Part shown: positions 19,036 to 28,038 of the stretch, in pieces | How positions within the stretch are numbered: the stretch's first letter is position 1 | How the letters are laid out: each line of letters opens with the position of its first letter | Assembly: GCA_947465255.1 (NCBI GenBank) | Contig: CANIAA010000003.1 | Location: 1-40,101, forward strand | Direction of reading: 5' to 3' | DNA from: Flavobacteriales bacterium | GTDB taxonomy: Bacteria; Bacteroidota; Bacteroidia; Flavobacteriales_D; Sanyastnellaceae | Length of the DNA stretch: 40,101 bases | Translations under genes and position numbers: made by a program | Notes under the pieces: generated by a model | Database searches by the model: none | What the model was told of the DNA's origin: nothing | Seen by the model: the letters and a program-made list of their open reading frames with translations, nothing else

Positions 19036-19521
19036 ATGCAACAACGAACCTTTACCTGCTCATTCGAGCACTATTCTTCACGCGAAGAAATGACTCCTAA
19101 GATGCAGGAACTGGCTGAGGCAAGCATTCAAGCTATGCAGGATGCATATGCACCCTATTCCAAATTCAATGTCGGTGCGGCGTTGCTTCTTGAGAACGGA
19201 GTTGTTATCAAGGGAAACAACCAGGAAAATGCCGCTTATCCAAGCGGTCTGTGTGCTGAACGTGTGGCTTTCTTCGCAGCATCGGCCAACTACCCCGGAG
19301 TTCGTATCGTGGCCGCTGCCGTTACGGCTTTATCTGCTCAATATGTGCAAGGCGAACCCGTAACTCCCTGCGGCAGCTGTCGACAAAGCATGCTCGAGTA
19401 TGAGTTGAAACAAGCATCTGATATTCCACTACTGATGATCAGCCCTTCCGGTGAAACACTGTTATCACCTTCCATTAAGCAACTACTTCCCCTATATTTT
19501 GAAAGCAGAGGGAAGTTTTAA
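19036..19521 (+). CDS. cdd: Cytidine deaminase
   Basis: APYSKFNVGAALLLENGVVIKGNNQENAAYPSGLCAERVAFFAA and PCGSCRQSMLEYE zinc-binding motifs. Confidence 0.96.
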   Translation: MQQRTFTCSFEHYSSREEMTPKMQELAEASIQAMQDAYAPYSKFNVGAALLLENGVVIKGNNQENAAYPSGLCAERVAFFAASANYPGVRIVAAAVTALSAQYVQGEPVTPCGSCRQSMLEYELKQASDIPLLMISPSGETLLSPSIKQLLPLYFESRGKF

Positions 19522-19569
19522 TGATTAAGAAGTGGGGTAATCTTGAGTAAGAAACGATTGTATAAAAAC

Positions 19570-19600
19570 AAAAAGGGCTGTCTTTCGACAGCCCTTTTTT
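19570..19600. terminator. Bidirectional terminator between convergent cdd and the 1265-aa secreted protein gene
   Basis: AAAAAGGGCTGTC-tttc-GACAGCCCTTTTT, perfect 13-bp stem with A/T tracts on both sides. Confidence 0.92.
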
Positions 19601-19618
19601 ATAGAGATATTTTAACTC

Positions 19619-22600
19619 TTAGTTAGGACAGATAGTACCGTAAGCTGCGATGAATATCAGCAAGTCTGATACACCCACAAAGCCGTTGCCGTCCAAGTCA
19701 GCCGGACAATCGCTGATAGCACCACTGAAATCGCAAGAACCATCGTCAACCGCTGCAGTTGGATCATAGTTAGCAGCAATTTCGTACGTACAACCCGAGC
19801 AAGAAGAGAAATCACACAAGGTGCAATCTCCAACCGTTGCAGCAGGATCGTAGTTACAAGCTACCGGAATAGTACAACCAGGGATACAGCTTACACCCGC
19901 AGTGCTGAAGCCAACACCTGCAGGATCATTAGCCAAACCGTTCAAGATTCCACCGGTAACACCGGTAAGTGTCCAGTTGATTTCTCCATCGAAGGTTCCA
20001 CCACCTACGATGATAGTAAAGCATCCGTCACCCAAACAGAATGACGCAGTTCCGTTACCACCGGTTGGAAGACCAGCAGAACCCACTGCATTACCTGAGG
20101 CATCCAAAATCGTTGCGGTAGCGCCGTTCCAACCATCACCGAACGTATCGTTCATAATGAGTGTTACACAGTTCTCAAAGCAGCACTGAGTAGCGTCGTT
20201 GATAGTAGCATCGGCATCGTAGTTACAAGCCGTTACATCCGTACAACCTGCACATGACGTGAATTCGCAAGAACCATCGTCTGAAGTAGCCGCAGCATCG
20301 TAGTTACAAGCTGTTGCATCTGTGCAACCGCAAACGCCTGCGCCAATAGTGAATGAGAAAGTTCCATCGCCATTCGGAGCAATTCCCGAAAGAATCACGT
20401 CACCGGCAGCATCAGAGATTTCCCAGCCAATCTCACCGGTGAAAAATCCACCGCCTACAGTCATATTGTAGCAACCGTCAGCCAAGCAAATAATGTCGAA
20501 ACCAACAGATTCACCATCGGTGCACTGAGCGTTATCAAGATCACCCTCAGCTACTACCGTTCCTGCCAAATCAGTGATCGAATAGGTGTTGCCGTTCCAA
20601 CCATCACCAAACGTATCATTCATGTCGAAACGATATGCGTTTTGACCTGCAGGACAAGTAACACATGAGAAGAATTCGCAGCTACCATTGTCGACGTTTG
20701 CAGCCGCATTGTAGTTACAAGCACATTCGTCTTGACAGCCTTGAACAACAGGCTCACACGTGTACGAAAGTGTGAAGCTTCCTTCTGTCAAATCATCTAT
20801 TCCGTCGCCATTCGTATCAACACCACCAGCAGTGATGTATACGTAGTACTGAGTTCCTACAGTTGAAACGAAACCAACAGAGGCGTCATCACCATCGAAG
20901 AAACCGCAACCGGCATCAGTAGCATCATCGTCTTCAGAGATTACGCACGTGTAAGGACCTGCGCAACCAGTAGCAGAGCTAACTACAGTGATACGTGAGT
21001 CGATAGGTGAACCACAAGTGCTCAGATTGATGAATTGACCATCACCTACAAATGAATACCATACACCGATATCGCCGGCGCCTGCAGGACAAACGTTCGG
21101 TGCACCTGTATTCGTAGCAGCTCCTGTTGAACCTGCAACGTCAACACCACAAACAAGCGGAGTTGCAGTTGAGCAAAGGTCGTTCGGTGTTACAGCACCG
21201 CATGACACGTATTCGCAAGAACCGTCGTCGAGTGTGCAATCAGCACAGAAGTTACAAGCTGTAGCATCAATACAACCTGCGTTAGCCAGAGCAACGTTAA
21301 GAACGAAATCACCACAGTTGATTGGGTCTGAAGTAGAAACACAGATATAGTAGTTTGTGTTAGCATTCAATCCCAAACCAAATTCCAATGAGTTGAAGAT
21401 GAAGCCATCCAATGGGTCACCATTGAAACCTACGCCACCAACAAACGGAGTAAGTGCTTCGCAACCTGCGCCACCTTCAAAGACACCGATACCAACATCA
21501 GTACCATCAGCTGCATCAGCACCCTGACCTGTACCGTTGAAGAAAGAAATATCCAATGCAGTAAAATCAGCTGAATTGATTACGTACCAGATACCGTATT
21601 CAGTTCCAAAACCGGCCCACTCACCCATATCATCATCCGGATTAGCGCAACAAAGGTTACCGGGGAAGTCAACACCTGTAGGCAATGGAAGAGCCGTAGC
21701 ACAAGCGTCGTTAATCGCAGGGTTATCGCATTCCACGCAAGTCATTGCCAATTCGAAATCGAGACCTGTACCGAAAGTACCAAACTCTGATACCAGCACA
21801 TAATATGCGAAACCGTTGATGGCAGTGAAAGAGATACTTGAAAGCAAACCTGCTTCACAACCATCGTCATTTTGAGTAACACAAACAGGTGTTGTGCAAT
21901 CGCCTGTGAAAACGTGAATCTTCGAATCACCACCTGCGCTGCCGCATGTTGAAAGGTTCACCAAATCACCGGTACCGATGAAAGTGTACCACACACCGGG
22001 TGCAGTGATAGGATTTTCTGCATCACAACTAACTGCTGAAGGATCAAGCGTTGCATTGATCGTTGTTCCGCTAACAGTAACATCACAACCAATTGGTGTA
22101 GCGTTTACGCATAGGTCGTTAGACGGTGGGCAAACGCAAGAACCATCATCGGTAGTAGCATTAGCATTATAGTTGTTGCAACCGGAGTCTGTGCAGCCGG
22201 GAATATCGCACGTAGCACCTCCCCATGGGAAACCAATGCTTCCTCCTGCACCACCTTCAGCCACCACTGTACCGGAAATACTTACGATTTCCCAAGAAAT
22301 CTGAGTTGGCTGAAAACCTTCCGTCGTAATCATGGTGTAGCAGCCTGGCGACAAGCACTCGCTGTAAGAACCAGAACCACCACCTGGCAAGTCACCGGTA
22401 TCAACCAAAGCACCTGAACCGGCATCTACCAGTGTCCAAGTAGCACCGCCCCAACCGTTGTTGCCGGAGTCAAACATATTAACCGTATAGAAAGAAGTAC
22501 CACCTGAACAGGTAATACAGCTACCATCATCGCACTGCGCAGCCGGATCGTAATTGTTAGCCCCCATATCTGTGCAACCTGAAGTGAAACCACCCAAGGC

Positions 22601-23416
22601 GATAATGGCGGTCTCAGGACCATTTCCATCCAATAAAGTACCGGTAGCTTCAACGTTTCCGTTTTCGTCTGTAATTGTAAACGCGTTACCGTTCCATCCA
22701 TCACCAAACGTATCGTTCATAATGAATTGGAAACCACAACCGGGAGTAACGCAGATAGTTTCGTTGTAAGCTACGCCACCACCTTCGGCAATAAGGTTCC
22801 CTGCAGCGTCGAGCAGTTGCCATTCTGTTTCGCCAATGAATGCTCCACCACCAACGGTGAGTGTGCGACAAGCACCAAAGCAACATGTACCATCGTCGTT
22901 GATCGCGTCTGGAGAGAAGTTACAAGCCGAAGGATCTGTGCAACCATCGGTATCAAGTTCGCATGTAACCGCGAATGTGAAGTTACCTTCGTTGACAGTG
23001 TAACCTCCTGCCCGTACCAAGTAGGTTGTACCTCCAACCATGGTAAAAGTAACTTGAGAAGTCAGAAAACCTCCGAAGTCATCATTACCTACAACACATA
23101 CCAAAGATCCACAAGACCCCGTATAGACATGAATCTTGGTGTCATAATCCGACCCTGCCAATGACATCGTGCATGTTCCACCTGCAGGCGCAGTAAATGA
23201 GTACCAGTATTGACCCGCAGTGCCAACTGATGTTACACACGTGGGCGCACCTGATGTGGCATTGTCATTTGCAACGCCTGTGGTGGCGCCAAAAACTGTT
23301 TCACCACACGTAATCACCGTAGGTGAGTCGCATGTGAACTGAGCCGAAGCAACACCCCAACAGAGCGAAGCAACAACCGTCAAAAACGAACCTAATCTCG
23401 TAAAAGTTTTCATCAA
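19619..23416 (-). CDS. Large secreted Cys-rich repeat protein with dockerin-like C-terminus
   Basis: Signal peptide; about nine GCTDxxACNYDxxAxxDDGSC-type units; four (M)NDTFGDGWNG-type domains; PPC-like blocks (NDLC..ATP...GVWYTF.G.G....LSTCGS); C-terminus CPADLDGNGFVGVSDLLIFIAAYGTICPN. Confidence 0.88.
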   Translation of the reverse strand: MMKTFTRLGSFLTVVASLCWGVASAQFTCDSPTVITCGETVFGATTGVANDNATSGAPTCVTSVGTAGQYWYSFTAPAGGTCTMSLAGSDYDTKIHVYTGSCGSLVCVVGNDDFGGFLTSQVTFTMVGGTTYLVRAGGYTVNEGNFTFAVTCELDTDGCTDPSACNFSPDAINDDGTCCFGACRTLTVGGGAFIGETEWQLLDAAGNLIAEGGGVAYNETICVTPGCGFQFIMNDTFGDGWNGNAFTITDENGNVEATGTLLDGNGPETAIIALGGFTSGCTDMGANNYDPAAQCDDGSCITCSGGTSFYTVNMFDSGNNGWGGATWTLVDAGSGALVDTGDLPGGGSGSYSECLSPGCYTMITTEGFQPTQISWEIVSISGTVVAEGGAGGSIGFPWGGATCDIPGCTDSGCNNYNANATTDDGSCVCPPSNDLCVNATPIGCDVTVSGTTINATLDPSAVSCDAENPITAPGVWYTFIGTGDLVNLSTCGSAGGDSKIHVFTGDCTTPVCVTQNDDGCEAGLLSSISFTAINGFAYYVLVSEFGTFGTGLDFELAMTCVECDNPAINDACATALPLPTGVDFPGNLCCANPDDDMGEWAGFGTEYGIWYVINSADFTALDISFFNGTGQGADAADGTDVGIGVFEGGAGCEALTPFVGGVGFNGDPLDGFIFNSLEFGLGLNANTNYYICVSTSDPINCGDFVLNVALANAGCIDATACNFCADCTLDDGSCEYVSCGAVTPNDLCSTATPLVCGVDVAGSTGAATNTGAPNVCPAGAGDIGVWYSFVGDGQFINLSTCGSPIDSRITVVSSATGCAGPYTCVISEDDDATDAGCGFFDGDDASVGFVSTVGTQYYVYITAGGVDTNGDGIDDLTEGSFTLSYTCEPVVQGCQDECACNYNAAANVDNGSCEFFSCVTCPAGQNAYRFDMNDTFGDGWNGNTYSITDLAGTVVAEGDLDNAQCTDGESVGFDIICLADGCYNMTVGGGFFTGEIGWEISDAAGDVILSGIAPNGDGTFSFTIGAGVCGCTDATACNYDAAATSDDGSCEFTSCAGCTDVTACNYDADATINDATQCCFENCVTLIMNDTFGDGWNGATATILDASGNAVGSAGLPTGGNGTASFCLGDGCFTIIVGGGTFDGEINWTLTGVTGGILNGLANDPAGVGFSTAGVSCIPGCTIPVACNYDPAATVGDCTLCDFSSCSGCTYEIAANYDPTAAVDDGSCDFSGAISDCPADLDGNGFVGVSDLLIFIAAYGTICPN

Positions 23417-23662
23417 AAAATCTGGTTTTGGTTAATACACTCACAATACTTACAAACGATGAAGCACGAATGCTACATCGACTTTCAGCAACCTCATTTT
23501 CTGCATGAATCCATTGAAATTGTAGACAAACAAATCAACGGGAGAGCGGTCAATTCGGTTAAAAAGTGAGCGCAAGATAGAATAAGCGCTCACAAATTCA
23601 CCAAAATGTTCGGAAAAAAAATAGTTGACCTGATTTCCTAGGAATAGCGGTGCCGATCGAGG

Positions 23663-24148
23663 CTATCGCCCCCACATTTCTGCATGCCAGCTGGAAATGA
23701 ATGGCTTCACAATTTCAGACCTCAACTGAATCAAGTTTCGAACTGTCGTGTCGAGAACGGGGGTCTTGTCATCAATTACAAGCGCTTTTCGCATGGCCCA
23801 AAACTGATGCATAGGCGCCTCCAACCACTCGTCATTACGCTGATAAAGAACGACGGTTCGTTGAAAGAAATCAACTCCCATCTTGATACCTAAATCCTTC
23901 ACGAAATGAACCGATTTGTCGATGCCGCAGCCACTTGCCTGGGCATCATCCTCATTGGCCGCTATAACCAACACCCTTCGAAAAAGAAGGGAAAAGGATG
24001 CGTCCATGGCAGCACCATGTGACGACCATTGCTGTATGAAGTTGGTCGTCAGTTTGGCAATTAGCTCCTGCTCCTCAGAATTGAAGAAACGATCAGCTTG
24101 ATAGATCCATACTCGCGCATGATCGGGCATTAATTCAAAAGCTTTCAT
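23663..24148 (-). CDS. Conserved Bacteroidota protein, often labelled 'ABC transporter ATPase' (label doubtful)
   Basis: MKAFELMPDHARVWIYQADRFFNSEEQELI...; ATG at 24148 overlaps the stop of the upstream gene (ATGA). No Walker A, Walker B or ABC signature in the translation. Confidence 0.7.
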   Translation of the reverse strand: MKAFELMPDHARVWIYQADRFFNSEEQELIAKLTTNFIQQWSSHGAAMDASFSLLFRRVLVIAANEDDAQASGCGIDKSVHFVKDLGIKMGVDFFQRTVVLYQRNDEWLEAPMHQFWAMRKALVIDDKTPVLDTTVRNLIQLRSEIVKPFISSWHAEMWGR

Positions 24149-24690
24149 TTGGTATGCGTGTTTTGAGTGAATTCCCAAAGTCTACTTGCGGGCCAAATAA
24201 TCATGACAGGCACCAATGACTGCAGAGCCCCCATCAACTTTCGGCTGATGGCGTAAAAATGGACACGTTCGGAGAAAAGTACGCCGGTCGCATAAACACT
24301 AAAGGCCAAGAATGCCACACCCACATAACACCAAATGAGCATTTTTACAGACGAAACAGCGGGATTAAGCAAGGTCAATAAGGCTACATTAAGCATGAAA
24401 AACAAGAGGGAAAAAACCAACGTTACGGTCCATTTGAGAGCCACCAGTTCATTCCGATTTAAACGATAAAGCCACTCCACGGTCTGGTGATTGTGGTAAT
24501 ACTCAAAAGGTTTATCGAATCGATTTGCTTCAATCCATTCACTCCTTTGTGCAGGTGTTGCTTCGAAAAAAGCAGGAATACCTTCCGTTTGATCCAAAAT
24601 GTAATTGATGCTAATTTTCAGTTTTTCCTGATAAAAGCCTCCGACAAGCCCCAAAACCACCAGTAAAACAAGCATTACATTTCGCTTCAT
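24145..24690 (-). CDS. Exosortase F-associated membrane protein
   Basis: MKRNVMLVLLVVLGLVGGFYQEKLKISINYILDQ...; several TM segments; overlaps the end of xrtF by 4 nt. Confidence 0.8.
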   Translation of the reverse strand: MKRNVMLVLLVVLGLVGGFYQEKLKISINYILDQTEGIPAFFEATPAQRSEWIEANRFDKPFEYYHNHQTVEWLYRLNRNELVALKWTVTLVFSLLFFMLNVALLTLLNPAVSSVKMLIWCYVGVAFLAFSVYATGVLFSERVHFYAISRKLMGALQSLVPVMIIWPASRLWEFTQNTHTK

Positions 24691-25232
24691 GCTGCTTTCG
24701 GTTGATTGGACAGACCGGAAAAGCGTTTAACCCAAATCATCCACAGAGCAAAGACATAGGCGTAAACGAGAATGGTAAATGTGTAATCATGATTGAAAGC
24801 CAACCATTCTTCATTGATGCTCATAATGATAGCCAGAGCCACTATTCGGAGGACGTTCACATAGTAGACGGTGAAGGCCCCAATCGGTATATACCACAGC
24901 TTATGTTTGAGGGGGCCGGGGAAAGCCACTACAAAAATGATAAACAATGCGTAGAGGATTACACCGTCACACGGCGCACCAATGGTCAACCCTTTAAACC
25001 CCTGTATACCAATATGCTCATGGAATTCCACATCCTCAGCTGCATAGTTCGTGGTTGAGTAACCTACGACATGCAAAGTAGACTGGGATAGCTCTACCAA
25101 TGAATTGATAACAACCTTGTCGAAATTAGTGTGAGGATGAAGGTAGAACTCATAAAAAAAATACCATCCCACATATAAAAACAAACCGCTGATTAAAAAT
25201 CGGAGGAGCGGATTGGAAACAATACCTTTCAC
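24687..25232 (-). CDS. xrtF: Exosortase family protein XrtF
   Basis: Exosortase catalytic landmarks: GAPCDGVILYALF (Cys), VNVLRIVALAIIM (Arg), FNHDYTFTILVY (His). Proposed GTG start at 25232 immediately after the PID-CTERM stop; the ORF-track ATG at 25295 would run 62 bp into the upstream gene. Confidence 0.88.
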   Translation of the reverse strand: MKGIVSNPLLRFLISGLFLYVGWYFFYEFYLHPHTNFDKVVINSLVELSQSTLHVVGYSTTNYAAEDVEFHEHIGIQGFKGLTIGAPCDGVILYALFIIFVVAFPGPLKHKLWYIPIGAFTVYYVNVLRIVALAIIMSINEEWLAFNHDYTFTILVYAYVFALWMIWVKRFSGLSNQPKAA

Positions 25233-25233
25233 G

Positions 25234-25449
25234 TTATTGCCTTTTGCGAGACAAATCGTATGACTTCTTTCCGCCATAGGCAACTCCCGCCGCAATCAGC
25301 AGGCTCACTCCGCCATCGATAGGACACGCGGCGCCAAAAGGCCCTCCGCACGGAGGTCCACCCGGAATGGGCGGGCCTGGTTGTGCTATGAGGGTTGACG
25401 CGCACAAAACGCAAAACAGGAATATTAATGAGGCAATTGATTTCTGCAT
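25234..25449 (-). CDS. PID-CTERM protein-sorting domain-containing small protein (candidate XrtF substrate)
   Basis: 71 aa: signal peptide MQKSIASLIFLFCVLCASTLIAQ, Pro/Gly-rich 20-aa body, then CPIDGGVSLLIAAGVAYGGKKSYDLSRKRQ (PID motif, TM, basic tail); directly upstream of xrtF. Confidence 0.87.
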   Translation of the reverse strand: MQKSIASLIFLFCVLCASTLIAQPGPPIPGGPPCGGPFGAACPIDGGVSLLIAAGVAYGGKKSYDLSRKRQ

Positions 25450-25469
25450 GAACTTGAATTATCGTGAAA

Positions 25470-25500
25470 CAAAAGTATACAAATTACCTCCAAAAACAAG
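25470..25500 (-). promoter_or_regulatory. Putative Bacteroidota promoter for the PID-CTERM/xrtF operon
   Basis: Minus strand: CTTG-N19-TACTTTTG, matching TTG-N19-TAnnTTTG, about 20 nt upstream of the ATG at 25449. Confidence 0.6.
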
Positions 25501-25551
25501 ATTTGTAAATCCATTGTGGCACGTTTTAACGTGTTGGAGGATTTAAACCAA

Positions 25552-25559
25552 TATATTTG
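25552..25559 (+). promoter_or_regulatory. Putative -7 box (TATATTTG) for the glycan operon
   Basis: Exact TAnnTTTG match 27 nt upstream of the ATG at 25586. Confidence 0.55.
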
Positions 25560-25585
25560 CACACCTACCAGACCAGAACTATCTT

Positions 25586-28021
25586 ATGTCTAATACGCCA
25601 GCAGCGCCCCAAAAGACAAACTTCCTTGACGCCGATGATTTACGGCCCATAATCAAATTCATCAGTAAAAACTGGTATTTGATGATTTTGTTCTCCGGTA
25701 TTGGCTGGTTATTCGCGATGTTCTATACTCACCGACTTCCGAATATCTACGCAGCGAAAACAGAGATTCTATTGAAGTCATCGGAAACCTATGACTACCA
25801 AACGCAAATCTTCAAGGACATTGGTTATTATTCCTTGATTCAAGATATCACGAACCAAAAAAGAATACTCAGCTCCTATGACCTCATTGGTAAAGTCATG
25901 CAGCGCATTGACTTTACGCATAGCTATTACCTGGTTGGACGCGTTAAAACCGAGCAGGTAGAACGATTTGCATATTTCGATGTGAAATGCGATTGGCGCA
26001 TGTTAGATCGACGTCTGTACGGCAAACCCTTCAATATAAAAATCATTGATCTCAATCGATATTCCTTAAGTTACATTCTGAATGGCAATAAGCTCACCCA
26101 TGAATTCGAATTCGGCAAACTGAATGAAGACGTAAACTTTACCATTCAAGTAAACCTTCTCCCGATAATAGACGAGGTGAGTTTAAAGAGCATTCAAGAA
26201 CAGAACTTCCAATTCACCGTTATTCATCCCGAAGTACTGATTGATAGGCTCAGAGCCGGTCTTACTATCGAGAACCAGGAATTTACCAGTATACTGACGC
26301 TCAACAAAAAAGACATGTTGGAAAGCCGTGCCAAGACATTTCTTGACACCCTCGCACAGGTATACATCGAATATTCCTTGCAAAACCAAATGCTCGTAAA
26401 CCAAAAAACAGAGGATTACATCGACAAACAGCTGGATGGCGTAATGATGATCATGGATTCGCTTGAAAGAGTAATAGAAGGATTTAAAGCGAGTAAAGAC
26501 ATCCTTGACCTAGACATGGAGCAGAAGAATGCCTTTTCAGCGCTCACTGCGGCTGACGAGGAAGAGAGGAAATTGATTCTTCGGAAAAACGCTTTGATTA
26601 ATGTGGAAGAATTCCTATCCAAAGAACAAGATTTATCTATTATCCCACCCCTCAATTTGTTACAAGCAGAGGATCAGTCACTAAGCAAACTAGTGATGGA
26701 CCTCTTCAATCTGAGCCAGCGGCGAACTGAGTTGTTAGTAGATATGAAGCCTACTGATCGGCGCGTTCAAAAGGTCGATTCTGTGGTAAAAACAATTCGA
26801 AACAGTGTTTTCCGCTATACATCGGATAATAAAAAACAAATTGAAATGCGCATTTCGGATTTGCGCGTTCAACGAAATAGTGCCGAAAGTGAATTGCGTG
26901 ACATACCTCGCTCTCAAAGAGACCTTTTGAGTATTGAACGAAAACTCACGGTCAATGAAGGGCAATACACCTTCCTGCTTCAGAAGAAAGCGAATACTGT
27001 TATTGCCCGAGCCGGTATTATACCGCAAGCAAGCGTTATCGAAGCCGCTCGATCCCTTGGCGTGGTCGGCCCGGAAAAATCAGGAACTATTTGGACTTTC
27101 ATTGGCGTAGGATTTTTCATCGCGCTTATTATCGGTTTCGTTCGAGCTATATTCTTCGAACGCATTGAAAATACGCGTGAACTGAAAGCGTATACTCGTA
27201 TGCCTCTTCTTGGTGGTGTTCCTAACTACCAGGACATTGATCTGGACCCAATTGTTATTTCAAGTAATCCTCGCTCAAACGTTAGTGAGGCATTTCGATC
27301 TGTGCGAACCAATCTACAATATATTCTGCAGGATGAGGGCCCGAAGCTGATACTCGTTACTTCTCTTCACCCCGGGGAGGGTAAGTCTTTTGTGTCTGTC
27401 AACTTGGCATCGGTGCTTGCTAAAGCATCTAAGCGAGTGCTGGTTCTTGACTTTGACATGCACAAACCTAAAGTGCACAAACTGATTCGCAGTGAAAATG
27501 TAAGCGGTATCTCTTCCTATTTGATTGGCAAAACAGATTACCGACAAAGCATAGTCTCTACATCAATTGAAAATCTGGATGCTATCACCGCGGGTCCGGT
27601 TCCCCCCAACGCATCCGAACTTGTATTGAATGCGCGTGTTGACCAACTCTTCAATGAAATCAAAGACCAATACGACTTTATCATAATTGATACACCGCCG
27701 CTATTGCTCATCAGTGACTCGCTGGTATTGTTGAGTAAAGTAGACTTGGGAATCTTTGTATTGAACACGGAGAAAGCCACTAAGGCAGGGATCCGTCATT
27801 TGGAAGACATTCTTTTAATGAATAATCTCCGCAAAAACGCACTCATCCTGAATAACATCAAGCAAAAACGCTGGAAGTATTATTACGGTAAGTACGCATA
27901 CCGTTATGGTTATGGTTATGGCTACGGTTATGGCTATGGCAATACTTATGGCGGATACATGTACGGTAACAACTACTACACCGAGGATGATTCCGTAAAA
28001 TCAAAACGACGTAAAAAGTGA
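25586..28021 (+). CDS. Polysaccharide biosynthesis tyrosine autokinase (Wzc/BY-kinase-like)
   Basis: Wzz-like N-terminal TM region and coiled coil; SLHPGEGKSFVSVNLASVLAKASKRVLVLDFDMHKPKVH (Walker A/A'), FIIIDTPPLLLISDSLVLLSKVD (Walker B); Tyr-rich C-terminus. Confidence 0.95.
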   Translation: MSNTPAAPQKTNFLDADDLRPIIKFISKNWYLMILFSGIGWLFAMFYTHRLPNIYAAKTEILLKSSETYDYQTQIFKDIGYYSLIQDITNQKRILSSYDLIGKVMQRIDFTHSYYLVGRVKTEQVERFAYFDVKCDWRMLDRRLYGKPFNIKIIDLNRYSLSYILNGNKLTHEFEFGKLNEDVNFTIQVNLLPIIDEVSLKSIQEQNFQFTVIHPEVLIDRLRAGLTIENQEFTSILTLNKKDMLESRAKTFLDTLAQVYIEYSLQNQMLVNQKTEDYIDKQLDGVMMIMDSLERVIEGFKASKDILDLDMEQKNAFSALTAADEEERKLILRKNALINVEEFLSKEQDLSIIPPLNLLQAEDQSLSKLVMDLFNLSQRRTELLVDMKPTDRRVQKVDSVVKTIRNSVFRYTSDNKKQIEMRISDLRVQRNSAESELRDIPRSQRDLLSIERKLTVNEGQYTFLLQKKANTVIARAGIIPQASVIEAARSLGVVGPEKSGTIWTFIGVGFFIALIIGFVRAIFFERIENTRELKAYTRMPLLGGVPNYQDIDLDPIVISSNPRSNVSEAFRSVRTNLQYILQDEGPKLILVTSLHPGEGKSFVSVNLASVLAKASKRVLVLDFDMHKPKVHKLIRSENVSGISSYLIGKTDYRQSIVSTSIENLDAITAGPVPPNASELVLNARVDQLFNEIKDQYDFIIIDTPPLLLISDSLVLLSKVDLGIFVLNTEKATKAGIRHLEDILLMNNLRKNALILNNIKQKRWKYYYGKYAYRYGYGYGYGYGYGNTYGGYMYGNNYYTEDDSVKSKRRKK

Positions 28022-28038
28022 TGTAACTCCCTCTGTTT

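Noticed and set aside
22727-23164. 145-aa plus-strand ORF
   Set aside because: Antisense to the repeat protein; composition is a by-product of the repeated codons.
19619-23416. Many near-identical DNA segments that could suggest a CRISPR or tandem array
   Set aside because: Repeats are explained by recurring protein modules (GCTD..ACNYD, NDTFGDGWNG) in one long ORF; spacing and units do not fit CRISPR.
23663-24148. ABC transporter ATPase annotation
   Set aside because: No Walker A/B or LSGGQ motif in the translation; the common label appears to be a propagated misannotation.
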